NCBI GenBank assembly: GCA_028682895.1
Contig: JAJRAK010000001.1
Coordinates: 62,001 to 126,000 of the forward strand
Source: Methanomassiliicoccales archaeon
GTDB lineage: Archaea > Thermoplasmatota > Thermoplasmata > Methanomassiliicoccales > UBA472
Direction: 5' to 3'
DNA length: 64,000 bases
A program made the translations under genes and the position numbers. A model generated the notes under the pieces. It saw only the letters and a list, made by a program, of their open reading frames with translations, was not told where the DNA came from and made no database searches. Below, piece by piece: positions 34,999 through 44,185 of this stretch; the stretch's first letter is position 1; each line of letters opens with the position of its first letter.

Positions 34999-37221
34999 TT
35001 ACCGGGCGAAGAACATGTTGTCGCGGTAGTCGATCCCGAACTCATAGTCCACAGGCCCTTGGGTCGGAGATACCAGGAGGGTTATCTCATCGTAGAACGT
35101 GAACGCCCCCATCAACCGCTGTGCTACCTCGGTCGCATCGTTGGTCGGTATGTTCACGATCATCGGGTTAAGGCCATGACCGGTGGCGACGATGGTCACC
35201 AAGAAGTCGGTCTCATCCTGGACCGCAGTGAAGGCGTCCGTGGGGATCAGCACGTTGTCCACCGATGCCGAGGTGATCTCCCAGCCCCAGTTGGTCGTGC
35301 TCCGGTCCGTCATATAGCGGAACCCGAGCATGATCTCTTGCCCGTCGTATGCCGTCAGATTGAAGGTGAGGTTGATGTAATCCCCCGAATGACCTGTCAA
35401 TCCCGGAACGTTCGCAGCTATGCTCTCCATGCAGCTCTCGTCCACTACTTCAGTACAGTAGTCCCCGGTATCGTTCAGCGATTCCCAGGTCAGACCGCCA
35501 TCGGTGGACACCTGTACGAAGCCGAAGTCCCACCCATCTTCGATATTATAATAGGTGGTCATGTTCAGCCAGTGGGTGCAGTTCTCGTATTCCATGTCGG
35601 CCGCATCGGTCAGATCGACCTCGGTGGTCAGCAGGAAGTCCGCCTCATCATATGAATAGCCGACCTCGTCAAAGTAATTTACAATGTTGATGCCGGTCCA
35701 CCAATAACCGAAAGAGTTGCTCTGCCAACCGATATCAACATCGTCCTCTCCGTCGAAGTACAGTTTAGAGAACAGCATGCTGAAGAGATCCTCCGAAGGA
35801 TCGCTATCCGTTCTGGATTCCATATTCAGCTCGATATAGTCGGTTCCGTACTCTCCCAGTCTGGACTCGTAGGTCAAATACCCGTCTATGTTGTAACGGT
35901 AACCAAAGTAGTTGGCGGCACTTACCATGCCATCATCAGCATCGTAATGAAGTGGGTCGATGTAGTAATAATCCCCATCATGCACGATGTCGTCAAGGGT
36001 CAGGGACTCATAGTTATAGATCCCGTTCCCGACATCATCGGTCCACAGCAGGTTGGCCAGCCTCCAGTTGTTGAAAACCTTGTCGAAGTTCATGCGGCTG
36101 TAGCCAGCGTCCCTCAGGCAATCGGTGATGCTCTCCATGCTCTGCAACTGGTTCTGCATTATGGCGGAGATCATATCCGAACCGCCATAATGGTCGTTCA
36201 TGTAGATCATGAACAGCAATGCGGCGCCATAGTCGGCCAGTATATTATTCTGTCCCTGGTCGCTCCACTGGGTCAGGGAGTTGTCCGGGGTATAGAAGAA
36301 GCAGGCGATGTGAGAGTAGCTGTATCCATATCCGCAAAGACCCTCAGAGTACATGGAGCAGCCTTCATTGAGCCAGGTGCTCTCATTGGTGTCCACATAG
36401 TCATGCAGCAGGTGCTGATACTCGTGAACCAAGGTAGACTCATAGACATATGATGAATGCAAAACGTTGTCGATTTTAATATCCTCTTGTTCGCCGGTCC
36501 TGTTCACCCAATCATAACTGTCGATGTGTATGATGTTACGGTCATAATAGGCCGTCTGGCTAGGGGAATAGAATCCAACGATATAGTACGGATATGATGG
36601 GTTGACGAAGTTCGTGTCCTTGATGTTGAAGATCATTATCATGACCTTTCCATCATCAGTGGTGTTGTAGTAATCGTTAGGATCATCAGTGTATGTAGGC
36701 ATCAGGGCATTGGAGCCATTGTATGCTGGCGGCTCGGAGAAATACTCGCTCTCGGTCGGGTAGATAACCTCATCGAACTGCTGCGCGGCATACTCTGCCT
36801 GGTCCATAGTGATGTTAAGCCTATTGGTGTAAGCGTTACGGGCATCTCCGGATGAGAAGGTCAGATCGTTTGCGACCCAAACCTCGCAATAGTTACCCTC
36901 GGCCATCTTGGTGAAAACCATCCAAGGGCTCTTTCCATATGATCCAACGAAATACCAGTTGGTATCACTGACCGACCAGTCCTTCGAGATGGTGCTCTTG
37001 CTCGAGGATATTCCCTGAGCATCAGCGCTCTCCAGAACCTCTTCTGGGTCTATGGTCTCTGCCCTGATCTGATAACCAAGGTCGATCCCGATGGGATCTG
37101 CTATCCCATCAATATCGGTGTCCGAGGCTGTGCTATATGGTAACAAAATAGCGAACCCCCCAGCCACCATGGTGAACGCCATAATCACTGAAATTAATTT
37201 TTTCAAACCATCCCTTCTCAA
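34999..37221 (-). CDS. Secreted zinc metalloprotease with M6-like C-terminal domain (copy 2)
   Basis: This 740-residue paralogue has the same order as copy 1. It has a signal peptide (KKLISVIMAFTMVAGGFAILL), HEYQHLLH at about residue 270, a downstream STWLNEGCSMYSEGLCG and a C-terminal beta-sandwich (FGFVQVSTDGGLTWESLND, DGQEIMLGFRYMTD). Long stretches are shared with copy 1, for example NYCEVWVANDL, ADYGA and SRMNFDKVFNNWRLANLLW, so the pair arose by tandem duplication. The only start that keeps the signal peptide is TTG 37221, 4 nt after GGAGG. Secretion and zinc proteolysis are predicted; substrates are unknown. Confidence 0.85.
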   Translation of the reverse strand: MRRDGLKKLISVIMAFTMVAGGFAILLPYSTASDTDIDGIADPIGIDLGYQIRAETIDPEEVLESADAQGISSSKSTISKDWSVSDTNWYFVGSYGKSPWMVFTKMAEGNYCEVWVANDLTFSSGDARNAYTNRLNITMDQAEYAAQQFDEVIYPTESEYFSEPPAYNGSNALMPTYTDDPNDYYNTTDDGKVMIMIFNIKDTNFVNPSYPYYIVGFYSPSQTAYYDRNIIHIDSYDWVNRTGEQEDIKIDNVLHSSYVYESTLVHEYQHLLHDYVDTNESTWLNEGCSMYSEGLCGYGYSYSHIACFFYTPDNSLTQWSDQGQNNILADYGAALLFMIYMNDHYGGSDMISAIMQNQLQSMESITDCLRDAGYSRMNFDKVFNNWRLANLLWTDDVGNGIYNYESLTLDDIVHDGDYYYIDPLHYDADDGMVSAANYFGYRYNIDGYLTYESRLGEYGTDYIELNMESRTDSDPSEDLFSMLFSKLYFDGEDDVDIGWQSNSFGYWWTGINIVNYFDEVGYSYDEADFLLTTEVDLTDAADMEYENCTHWLNMTTYYNIEDGWDFGFVQVSTDGGLTWESLNDTGDYCTEVVDESCMESIAANVPGLTGHSGDYINLTFNLTAYDGQEIMLGFRYMTDRSTTNWGWEITSASVDNVLIPTDAFTAVQDETDFLVTIVATGHGLNPMIVNIPTNDATEVAQRLMGAFTFYDEITLLVSPTQGPVDYEFGIDYRDNMFFAR

Positions 37222-37282
37222 TCATCCTCCCGCCCGTCCCCTCATTTTATAGATATGGGCGATAAATGCAACGTTTCATCGT

Positions 37283-37298
37283 CTTTATTTAAAAATAC
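37283..37298 (-). promoter_or_regulatory. TATA box of metalloprotease copy 2
   Basis: On the minus strand TTTTTAAATAAAG lies about 70 nt before the TTG start. This is the same spacing as in copy 1, with a leader ending in GGGCGGGAGGATGA. Confidence 0.45.
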
Positions 37299-37436
37299 CA
37301 TCTGTCAGCATTCGATTCATCGGGAATTTTGGGGTGATCTCAATTAAATATGGAAAAAATGATGAACCGCTCGATGAAGGTCCGAAAAGGATTTAGTCAG
37401 GCTCCTATATGGGATAGGTCGAAATGGTGAGATCAG

Positions 37437-38027
37437 TTGGAAAGGAACGAACGTAAGGGCTCCTGGTTCAAGGAGGCCATGAGCCTTCCCGAGACCGGAC
37501 CCGCGCTCAGAAGGTATTTTGTCAACACCATGTTCGACACCACCTTCGCGGTGCTGGGCATAATCATCGGCTCCGCCCTCACTGCGGATGCTGACAAGGG
37601 TCTAGTGATCACCACCATCATCACCAGCGCCGTGGCGTTAGCAATATCCACTGGCAGCAGCGTTTACGAGGCCGAGAGCATAGAGCAGTCCAGGCGCTTG
37701 GACGAGATCGGCCGGGCCATGCTCCGACCCGTTGACGGGACGAACCTTGGAAAAGCCTCGAAAGCGAGCGCGGCCATAATCGCCATCTCCAATTCCATGG
37801 CCCCCCTGATGGCATCGACCATCATTCTCATGCCGTTCCTGCTCATGGCCGGGAACATATTAGAAGCGGCCAAGGTGGCGATAGTGCTGGCGATATCCAT
37901 ACTGTTCGTCACAGGCTTCATCATGGGACGCCTCAGCGAAAAGAACCCCTGGTGGAAAGGACTCAGGATGGCCTGCATCGGTCTGGTGGCGTTCGTGATA
38001 TGCTATATGATCGGAGGAGCCGTCTGA
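37437..38027 (+). CDS. VIT1/CCC1-like membrane protein
   Basis: The 196-residue membrane protein has about five transmembrane segments. Its helix 1-2 region (RRYFVNTMFDTTFAVLGIIIGSAL and ISTGSSVYEAE) matches the vacuolar iron/manganese transporter-like (VIT1/CCC1) family. A cytoplasmic segment with EQSRRLDEIGRAM takes the place of the longer metal-binding domain of plant VIT. Divalent metal export is a family-based guess. The start is TTG 37437, which follows a GGTGA site. The stop abuts the convergent methyltransferase gene with no gap. Confidence 0.65.
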   Translation: MERNERKGSWFKEAMSLPETGPALRRYFVNTMFDTTFAVLGIIIGSALTADADKGLVITTIITSAVALAISTGSSVYEAESIEQSRRLDEIGRAMLRPVDGTNLGKASKASAAIIAISNSMAPLMASTIILMPFLLMAGNILEAAKVAIVLAISILFVTGFIMGRLSEKNPWWKGLRMACIGLVAFVICYMIGGAV

Positions 38028-38681
38028 TCATGCTTTCTTGAGGAGCACCTCATAGAGCTTCTTGGTGAACGGGGGCGAAGGGTCGTCGAACTCCCTGATA
38101 TGGACGATTTCATATCCTTTGGCCAGACGTCTTATCTTCTCCTCGGGGAAGAAGTGGACCACGAAACCGATGGGATTCTGCCACATGTCCTCCCCCTTGT
38201 GCGGTCCTTTGCCGAAGTGAGGGTCGTGGTCGTTACGCACCGAATAGAGGTTCAGTCCGCCGGGCCTCAGCACCCTCCGGCACTCCTCCAGGATGAACGA
38301 GATCTCCTTTTCCCACAGCTCCATGGTGAACAGCATGTGCGAGTAGATGGCATCGACGGAGGCATCGGGAAGCGGGATGCCCGAGCGGACGTCATGCACT
38401 ACGCATTCGATGTTAGGGTCCAGGCAGAGCTTGCAGGCCCTCTCCCTGATCTGGCATATGCCCGATTCGGAGTAGTCCAGGGCGGTCACCTTGAACCCCT
38501 CGCGGGCGAACAGCATGCTGTCCCGCCCCTGTCCACAGCCCAGTTCGACTATCCTGTGGCACCCGTTCTTCTTGAATATCTCCACCGCCCGATACCCAAG
38601 GTCGCTGGGCTGCTGGCCGAAGAAATCGGCCTTGGAGGTATAGGTCGAGTCCCATTGCTTGCGCTGATCGATCTCGTCCAT
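38028..38681 (-). CDS. Class I SAM-dependent methyltransferase
   Basis: The 217-residue protein carries SAM motif I IVELGCGQGRDSMLFA and the acidic strand VTALDYSESGICQIRE. The motif IV region VDAIYSHMLFTMEL and post-motif RVLRPGGLNLYSVRND are also present. The RKQWDSTYTSKADFFGQQPSDL N-terminus resembles small-molecule methyltransferases of the UbiE/thiopurine type. It begins 13 nt after the DUF169 gene, so the two form a likely operon. The substrate is unknown. Confidence 0.87.
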   Translation of the reverse strand: MDEIDQRKQWDSTYTSKADFFGQQPSDLGYRAVEIFKKNGCHRIVELGCGQGRDSMLFAREGFKVTALDYSESGICQIRERACKLCLDPNIECVVHDVRSGIPLPDASVDAIYSHMLFTMELWEKEISFILEECRRVLRPGGLNLYSVRNDHDPHFGKGPHKGEDMWQNPIGFVVHFFPEEKIRRLAKGYEIVHIREFDDPSPPFTKKLYEVLLKKA

Positions 38682-38694
38682 GATGGACCCCCGA

Positions 38695-39405
38695 TCAAAC
38701 GGTCTTGGCCCTTGATTTGGGGATGGCCCCTGCTCCCAATACCTTCAATGCCTTCACGGTGTCCTCGAAGTGCTTGAACGGTATGCCTACGAACATCTCC
38801 TCGGCCATTATGTCGGTGGTCTTGCGGCAGCCGAAGCAGCCCAGGGATATGTTCGTCTTGCCCTTCATGATCGGTATGGCGGTGGCATCGACGCAGCTGG
38901 CCTGAACGGCCGCCATCTCCACGGTCACACGGCCGCCCTTCTCAAAGGTAGCAGCAGCCGGCAGTATCCAGAAGACCTGTTCCGGCAATGCGGTGACGAT
39001 AACGACGTCCGGTACGAGCGTCGCCTTGGACAGCGGTGATGCCGCCACGGCCACGACACTTCCCAAGGGGAAGGACGTCCTAAGTTCCAGCGTTGTCTTG
39101 GCCGCGCTCGGGTCCTTGTACATTCCCATGTTGGAATGGAACTCGCCAGACGCTACCTTCTCTGGCACAGGGACCAATCCCAACGCCGAGGCCCCTACCG
39201 GGCAGGCTTCCTTGTCCGCAGGGACGAGAAGCTTCTCGCCGTGCCTGGCCCTCATGATGGTGCCGCAATGTCTCACCGGGGTCTCCGTGACCGGATAATC
39301 AGAGGGCATCGGCATCCCCTTTTTAATGAGCGTGATGGCCACTGGCTCGTGTTTCAATCCTAGTATCTCCTTCATCTCTTTTGCCATCAATGCGTAGTCC
39401 GTCAT
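38695..39405 (-). CDS. DUF169 family protein
   Basis: The 236-residue protein matches DUF169. It has KHEPVAITLIKKGMP near the N-terminus and a conserved CPVGASALGL. A C-terminal Cys cluster (GKTNISLGCFGCRKTTDI) may bind metal. The family is common in anaerobic archaea and bacteria and has no settled function. It precedes the methyltransferase gene by 13 nt. An AT-rich promoter region (CTTATATACATTTATTATATC) lies directly upstream at about 39435-39465. Confidence 0.85.
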   Translation of the reverse strand: MTDYALMAKEMKEILGLKHEPVAITLIKKGMPMPSDYPVTETPVRHCGTIMRARHGEKLLVPADKEACPVGASALGLVPVPEKVASGEFHSNMGMYKDPSAAKTTLELRTSFPLGSVVAVAASPLSKATLVPDVVIVTALPEQVFWILPAAATFEKGGRVTVEMAAVQASCVDATAIPIMKGKTNISLGCFGCRKTTDIMAEEMFVGIPFKHFEDTVKALKVLGAGAIPKSRAKTV

Positions 39406-39435
39406 TTTATCCCTTGATTAATACTGGTGCGCATT

Positions 39436-39480
39436 GCTTATATACATTTATTATATCTATATTAAATAATACAAATAAAA
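39436..39480 (-). promoter_or_regulatory. AT-rich promoter region of the DUF169 operon
   Basis: The run of TATA-like sequence (TTATATACATTTATTATATCTATATTAAATAATAC) starts about 30 nt upstream of ATG 39405. It is the most AT-rich segment of the 166-nt gap between hypE and the DUF169 gene. Confidence 0.45.
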
Positions 39481-39555
39481 AAGTACACCCCAGCATATCC
39501 ATGGAATGTATCACGATTGATAAGGAAAACGGGATAGGAAAGATATACAGGGATC

Positions 39556-39573
39556 GATCCCGTAACCGGGATC
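39556..39573 (-). terminator. Hairpin at the 3' end of hypE
   Basis: A perfect 7-bp stem GATCCCG/CGGGATC with a 4-nt loop overlaps the hypE stop codon. It is followed downstream on the minus strand by a second palindrome, GGGATCGATCCC. No U-run follows directly, so the element may stabilise the mRNA end rather than terminate transcription. Confidence 0.4.
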
Positions 39574-40618
39574 AGCATATGCGCGGCACGGGGTCTCCCA
39601 CCGGCGGCTCGAGTATGCGTCGTCCGCCCACCTCGGTGCGCAGCATGACGTGCTTGGTGTCCTTGCTGGCACGACCGACGATAGCCGCGTTCCGCCCGTG
39701 CTCGTCCTTCTTCAACGCCTTGAGGACCTCTTCCGCCATATCAGGCACGCAGGCGATGATGACCTTTCCTTCGTTGCCAATGGTCAGCGGGTCCAGTCCG
39801 AGCATCTCGCTAGCGTTACGTACAGCGTCCGCAATAGGGATGTCCTTCTCTGTCAGTTCGATGCCCACCTTGGACTTGGAGCTCCATTCGTTGATGGCGT
39901 TGGCGAAGCCGCCACGTGTGGCGTCCTTCATCGAGGTGATACCGCCGACCTCCAGCAGCTTTGCGATCATATGGTTCAAGGGAGCGCAGTCGCTCTGCAC
40001 CTTGCTCTCGAATCCATAACCCTCGCGGAAGGAAAGAAGTGAGATCCCATGGTCTCCCAGCGTCCCAGAGACAAGGATCGCATCACCATCCCTGACGTTA
40101 TCGTCCGTGAGCCAGCGGGAATCGACCTTGCGGTATGAGGAGGCCACTTTCAGGTTGTGGTCCATGGCCGGATGGCGCTTGCCAACGGCTGCGGCCGATA
40201 TGACCATCCTGTCGATCGCCCCCTTCTCCATGACCTTGGTATCGCCCGTGACGACCGGGACCTCGGCTATCCTGGAGCACTCGCCGATGCTCTTGGAGAC
40301 CCTTTCTAGAACATCGATCTCCAGTCCTTCCTCCAGTATCATGGACATGGAGAGGGCCAGAGGCCTTCCGCCCATGACCGCGATGTCGTTGACCGTGCCG
40401 CTCACGGCCAGGGTGCCGATGTCACCGCCCGGGAAGAATATCGGTTTGACAGTATGACCGTCGGTGGTGAAGACGATGTCATCGACCACCGCGGAATCGT
40501 CCAGCGAATCCAATGGCACCTCGCTCTTGAGCTTGGGAAAGAAAGGCGCTATCGATCTGGCGATGAGCTCCTGCATCATCTCTCCGCCGGCCCCGTGGCC
40601 CATGGTGACCCGCTTCAT
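39572..40618 (-). CDS. hypE: Hydrogenase maturation protein HypE
   Basis: HypE dehydrates the carbamoyl group on its C-terminal cysteine to a thiocyanate, which supplies the CN ligands of the [NiFe] site. The 348-residue protein has the PurM-like ATP-binding features: DDSAVVDDIVFTTDGHTVKP, GDIGTLAVSGTVNDIAVMGG, VVTGDTKVM and DATRGGFANAINEW. It ends with the essential PRIC (terminal Cys348). No hypF, hypC, hypD or hydrogenase structural gene is nearby; hypB lies at 3.4-4.0 kb. Confidence 0.97.
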   Translation of the reverse strand: MKRVTMGHGAGGEMMQELIARSIAPFFPKLKSEVPLDSLDDSAVVDDIVFTTDGHTVKPIFFPGGDIGTLAVSGTVNDIAVMGGRPLALSMSMILEEGLEIDVLERVSKSIGECSRIAEVPVVTGDTKVMEKGAIDRMVISAAAVGKRHPAMDHNLKVASSYRKVDSRWLTDDNVRDGDAILVSGTLGDHGISLLSFREGYGFESKVQSDCAPLNHMIAKLLEVGGITSMKDATRGGFANAINEWSSKSKVGIELTEKDIPIADAVRNASEMLGLDPLTIGNEGKVIIACVPDMAEEVLKALKKDEHGRNAAIVGRASKDTKHVMLRTEVGGRRILEPPVGDPVPRIC

Positions 40619-40726
40619 GCGCCTCGAAAGAATGGAAGCAGATAAAAAAGGTTGCTTTTGAAGGGAAGGAAGGGCAGAATAAAATGAAAAATGGATAGGT
40701 GGCCGTCCAGGCCACGTTCTATTGGC

Positions 40727-43714
40727 CTACTCCCTCTGCTGCTTCTCCGCCTTCCTTCTCATCTTCTCCTCACGGCCCTCCCTCTGCAGCCTGCCAGGGG
40801 CCCACCAGGCCTTCTTGCCCATGACGGTCAGAGCGGCTGGCACTATGTAGGTCCTAACGATCATGGCGTCGAGCAGGACCGCGACCGACAGAGCGAACCC
40901 GAACTCCTGGAGCATGGCGTTGCTGGACAGCATCATGGCACCGAAGGCCCCGACCATTATCAGTGCCAAGGCGGTAATGATGCCACCGGTCCAGTCCACA
41001 GCGTCAACCACGGCCTCCTTCGTTTCCTTCCCTTTGTGTATCTCTTCCCGGATGCGGGTCAGGATGAACACGTTGTAATCGATACCAATGCCCATCAGGA
41101 TGACGAACAGTATGAGCGGGATGAGCCAGAGAATGGGCAGTCCGAGCAAGGAGCCGAAGACCAGATGGGTCAGGGCGAAGGCCCAGGATATGCTCATAGC
41201 TATGGAGAGCACTGCGAACGCCGGAAGCAGGATGGAGCCAAGCACGATCATCAGCACGATGAATATGCCTATGACCACCAGTATCTCGATGTTGGTGAAC
41301 TCCGAGGCCGTACTGAGGCTGGTATCGTACAGTGCAGCGGTCGTTCCGCCCACCCGTATCTCCGATCCGACCAGCTGGGATTCCTGCCCCTTCCATACCA
41401 CTATCTCATCCCTTAGGTCGTGGATGAAGTCCACGGAGTCCGCGCTCTGTGGCTGGTCGGCCAGGATCACCGTGAGCAATATGCTCTGATCGTCGTCGCC
41501 GATGCACGAGAGCATGGCGGACAGTATCTGCGCGCTCTCCTCATCGGAGAAGGAATCGAGGTTGCGATAATCGATATGCTCACCATAGGGGCGGGTAATG
41601 CCCGTGACCTTCTGCACCTCCGATTTCGCACCGATGGACGCTGTTATGTTCTCGATCGCGTCCAGATATTCGTAGTTGAATGCCGTACCATTATAGATCA
41701 CGACATCACTGGTGATCACTATTTGAGTGGGCTGGATGGAACCAGCACCGAAATCATCGGTCATGGCCTTCATACCATTGATGCTCTCTGAGTCCCCCAT
41801 CACTCCGATGAAATCGAAGCTGGTCTCAGCGGTCACGAACAGGTAGGTAGTGGGGACGGTCACCAATATGGCCGCCACCAGCACTATCTTGGCGTGGTTC
41901 ACCGAGAAGGTCGCGGCCTTGTGGAAGTAACCGTGGTTACCGGTCCTCTTCTTCTCCATGAACTTATGAACATAGTCGTCCCACCGCTTTCCGGTCGTAG
42001 GCCAGAATAACTTGTTACCCACGAGCATCAGTATGGACGGGATCAAGGTCAGGGAGACCAGTAGCGCGATGACGATGGCGCCGCTTATGATGACGCCCAT
42101 GGTCTGCACGAAGCCGAAGTCAGCTGTGGCCATGGCCAAGAAGGCGATGATCACGGTGGAGGCGCTGGTGGCAACGGACTCGCCGGCCCAGGTCAGTGCG
42201 GTCTGGACGGCCTCCTCTCTGGTCGCACCCTTTATGCGTTCCTCACGGTAGCGGGTGATGATGAAGATGGAATAGTCAGTACCCACTCCCATCAGGATGG
42301 CGAACAGCATGGTGGAGATCATGTAGTTGACATCAAGCACGGTGGACGCCAGGATGAACACCATGGCCTGGCTCACACCCACCGCGACACCCACCGCCCC
42401 CAAAGGCAGGAACTGTCCGATGACCGTGCGGAACAGATAGCCCATTAGGACCAATATCACGGTGATGGTGATCGGTTCGATCAACATCATGTCGTCCTCG
42501 GACTCGTTAGCCATGTCCTCGGATATGGCGGCCATCCCGGTGACATAGGTGGTTACGTCATAACCTGTGCTCTCCTTCGTTTCGTCGATTATCGCTCGCA
42601 CATCGCCCACCACATCCGTCATGGGCGTGTCCCCGTCCTCGGTGATGTAGTCCGCCGCCACGCTGAAGGACAAGAGCATCAGCATGGTCTGGTTGCTAGA
42701 CGAGACGAACCCGCTCAGCAGCTGGTCCGGCATCTCGACCGGGTAGCTCTGGAGTGTGCCAGTGCTGATGATCGAAGCAACGGCGATGGTGATGTTTATC
42801 TGACCGCCGAGGCTGGTATAATCCGGGCCCATATCATAGGTCTCCTGCAGGAACATCATGTTGTTGATCCCGGACATATTGGACATCATTCCAAGCGTGA
42901 AATTGTGTACCACCGACCCATTGTTGAAGGTCGCCATGTCAAAGGCATCCTGGACGTCGGACATGACCTGTTTCTCGGATTCATCCAATGGTAAGCTATC
43001 GATGAATGACGTGGCAGTGGAGTTGGCGCAATATTCACCGCGGGAGATGGGGCCCGCAAACAACGAATAATTGATGGCCGTAGCGTTCCAGGACCCGGCG
43101 AAAGCACTATAATAGCCGAAGGCCAAGGACGTCATGTTGGCGTCCATGCCGGACAGGTAGGTGCTCAGTGCTGCGCTGGTGGCCGCATAGGCGTAGGCGG
43201 TGGCGTTCGTTTCATTAGCATCTCCAGCAAAATATCCAGCCCAGTTCTGCGCATGCATGGCCGGTATCCCCCAGAACAGGAACGCGCTCTGGTTGATCTG
43301 CTCCTCGGCAGCATACATCCGAGGCCCGAGCTCGTAAATGGTCAGGAACAATATCTGGGCCGAGTAGGAGTATATCGATGCTGTGCTTTCGAGATATGGC
43401 AGGTCCGCGCTCTCCAGGTCCTGTTGGAGCTCGATGACATAATCCCGGGCATCGGCCTCGGTCATGTTATCAGATTGCAGGACGATGATGAGCGTGCTGT
43501 TCGACACGGAACCTTGGAAGTTCTCAGCGATGATCTGCGATGCGATGGTGGACTCGCTCTTATCCTCCGAGGTCATCTCGGTGTCATAGCTGACCACGTC
43601 ACCGAGGCTCATCATGGCCGGCACGCTGAACAGCAGGGCGATCACCCAAATGACAATGATGACCTTGTAATGCTTGGTGACCGCCTTGGCAAGCTTATCG
43701 AATACCATCGTCAA
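40727..43714 (-). CDS. MMPL-family RND exporter
   Basis: The 995-residue membrane protein has the RND arrangement: two halves, each with one helix, a large extracytoplasmic domain (residues about 35-400 and 615-790) and five further helices. Both halves carry the MMPL proton-relay region with GxxxDY (GVGTDYSIFIITRYREE and GIGIDYNVFILTRIREE). A basic cytoplasmic tail (RLQREGREEKMRRKAEKQQ) follows. Such exporters move lipids or hydrophobic compounds by proton antiport. The neighbouring genes give no clue to the substrate. The protein stands alone, without periplasmic partners, as expected in archaea. Confidence 0.9.
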   Translation of the reverse strand: MTMVFDKLAKAVTKHYKVIIVIWVIALLFSVPAMMSLGDVVSYDTEMTSEDKSESTIASQIIAENFQGSVSNSTLIIVLQSDNMTEADARDYVIELQQDLESADLPYLESTASIYSYSAQILFLTIYELGPRMYAAEEQINQSAFLFWGIPAMHAQNWAGYFAGDANETNATAYAYAATSAALSTYLSGMDANMTSLAFGYYSAFAGSWNATAINYSLFAGPISRGEYCANSTATSFIDSLPLDESEKQVMSDVQDAFDMATFNNGSVVHNFTLGMMSNMSGINNMMFLQETYDMGPDYTSLGGQINITIAVASIISTGTLQSYPVEMPDQLLSGFVSSSNQTMLMLLSFSVAADYITEDGDTPMTDVVGDVRAIIDETKESTGYDVTTYVTGMAAISEDMANESEDDMMLIEPITITVILVLMGYLFRTVIGQFLPLGAVGVAVGVSQAMVFILASTVLDVNYMISTMLFAILMGVGTDYSIFIITRYREERIKGATREEAVQTALTWAGESVATSASTVIIAFLAMATADFGFVQTMGVIISGAIVIALLVSLTLIPSILMLVGNKLFWPTTGKRWDDYVHKFMEKKRTGNHGYFHKAATFSVNHAKIVLVAAILVTVPTTYLFVTAETSFDFIGVMGDSESINGMKAMTDDFGAGSIQPTQIVITSDVVIYNGTAFNYEYLDAIENITASIGAKSEVQKVTGITRPYGEHIDYRNLDSFSDEESAQILSAMLSCIGDDDQSILLTVILADQPQSADSVDFIHDLRDEIVVWKGQESQLVGSEIRVGGTTAALYDTSLSTASEFTNIEILVVIGIFIVLMIVLGSILLPAFAVLSIAMSISWAFALTHLVFGSLLGLPILWLIPLILFVILMGIGIDYNVFILTRIREEIHKGKETKEAVVDAVDWTGGIITALALIMVGAFGAMMLSSNAMLQEFGFALSVAVLLDAMIVRTYIVPAALTVMGKKAWWAPGRLQREGREEKMRRKAEKQQRE

Positions 43715-43918
43715 CCCTCTTTATCGATGGGATAGTTGGCGGCATCTGGCATATATATAGCTTTCTTGCGGTCAACATTTTTTTCTGGCATTTTTATCAC
43801 GATCTATCCAAGTCTAGTTTGGATCAGTACGAGGTCAGGTCCTTCCAATGCGTTGTTGATCATGAACGGATGATGAACAATAATCTTATCAAGTACCGTC
43901 ATTTTACCTCTATCTGCG

Positions 43919-43996
43919 GGGCTCGTAGGGTAGCCTGGATTATCCTTTTGGCCTTCGAAGCCGACGACTGGGGTTCAAATCCCCACGGGCCCGCCA
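43919..43996 (+). tRNA. tRNA-Arg (anticodon TCG) with encoded CCA
   Basis: The acceptor stem GGGCTCG/CGGGCCC (one G-T pair), anticodon arm TTGGC-CTTCGAA-GCCGA (anticodon TCG) and T arm TGGGG-TTCAAAT-CCCCA are complete. The discriminator is G and CCA is encoded at 43994-43996. This is the second Arg tRNA in the window. Confidence 0.94.
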
Positions 43997-44185
43997 TCTT
44001 GTTCTTGCTCCATTTGAGGAATTCGACAACAATTCCAAGGGCGCTCCGATATCGATGAACGATGGAACACAATTTACAGACATATTTTCTTTCTATTTTT
44101 TAGAAAGAAACCAAATGATACTTATTATAGGATAAATCTCCAATCATTTGCTTCCAGGTCACTGGGGGGAAGTGGGGAATGGAAC

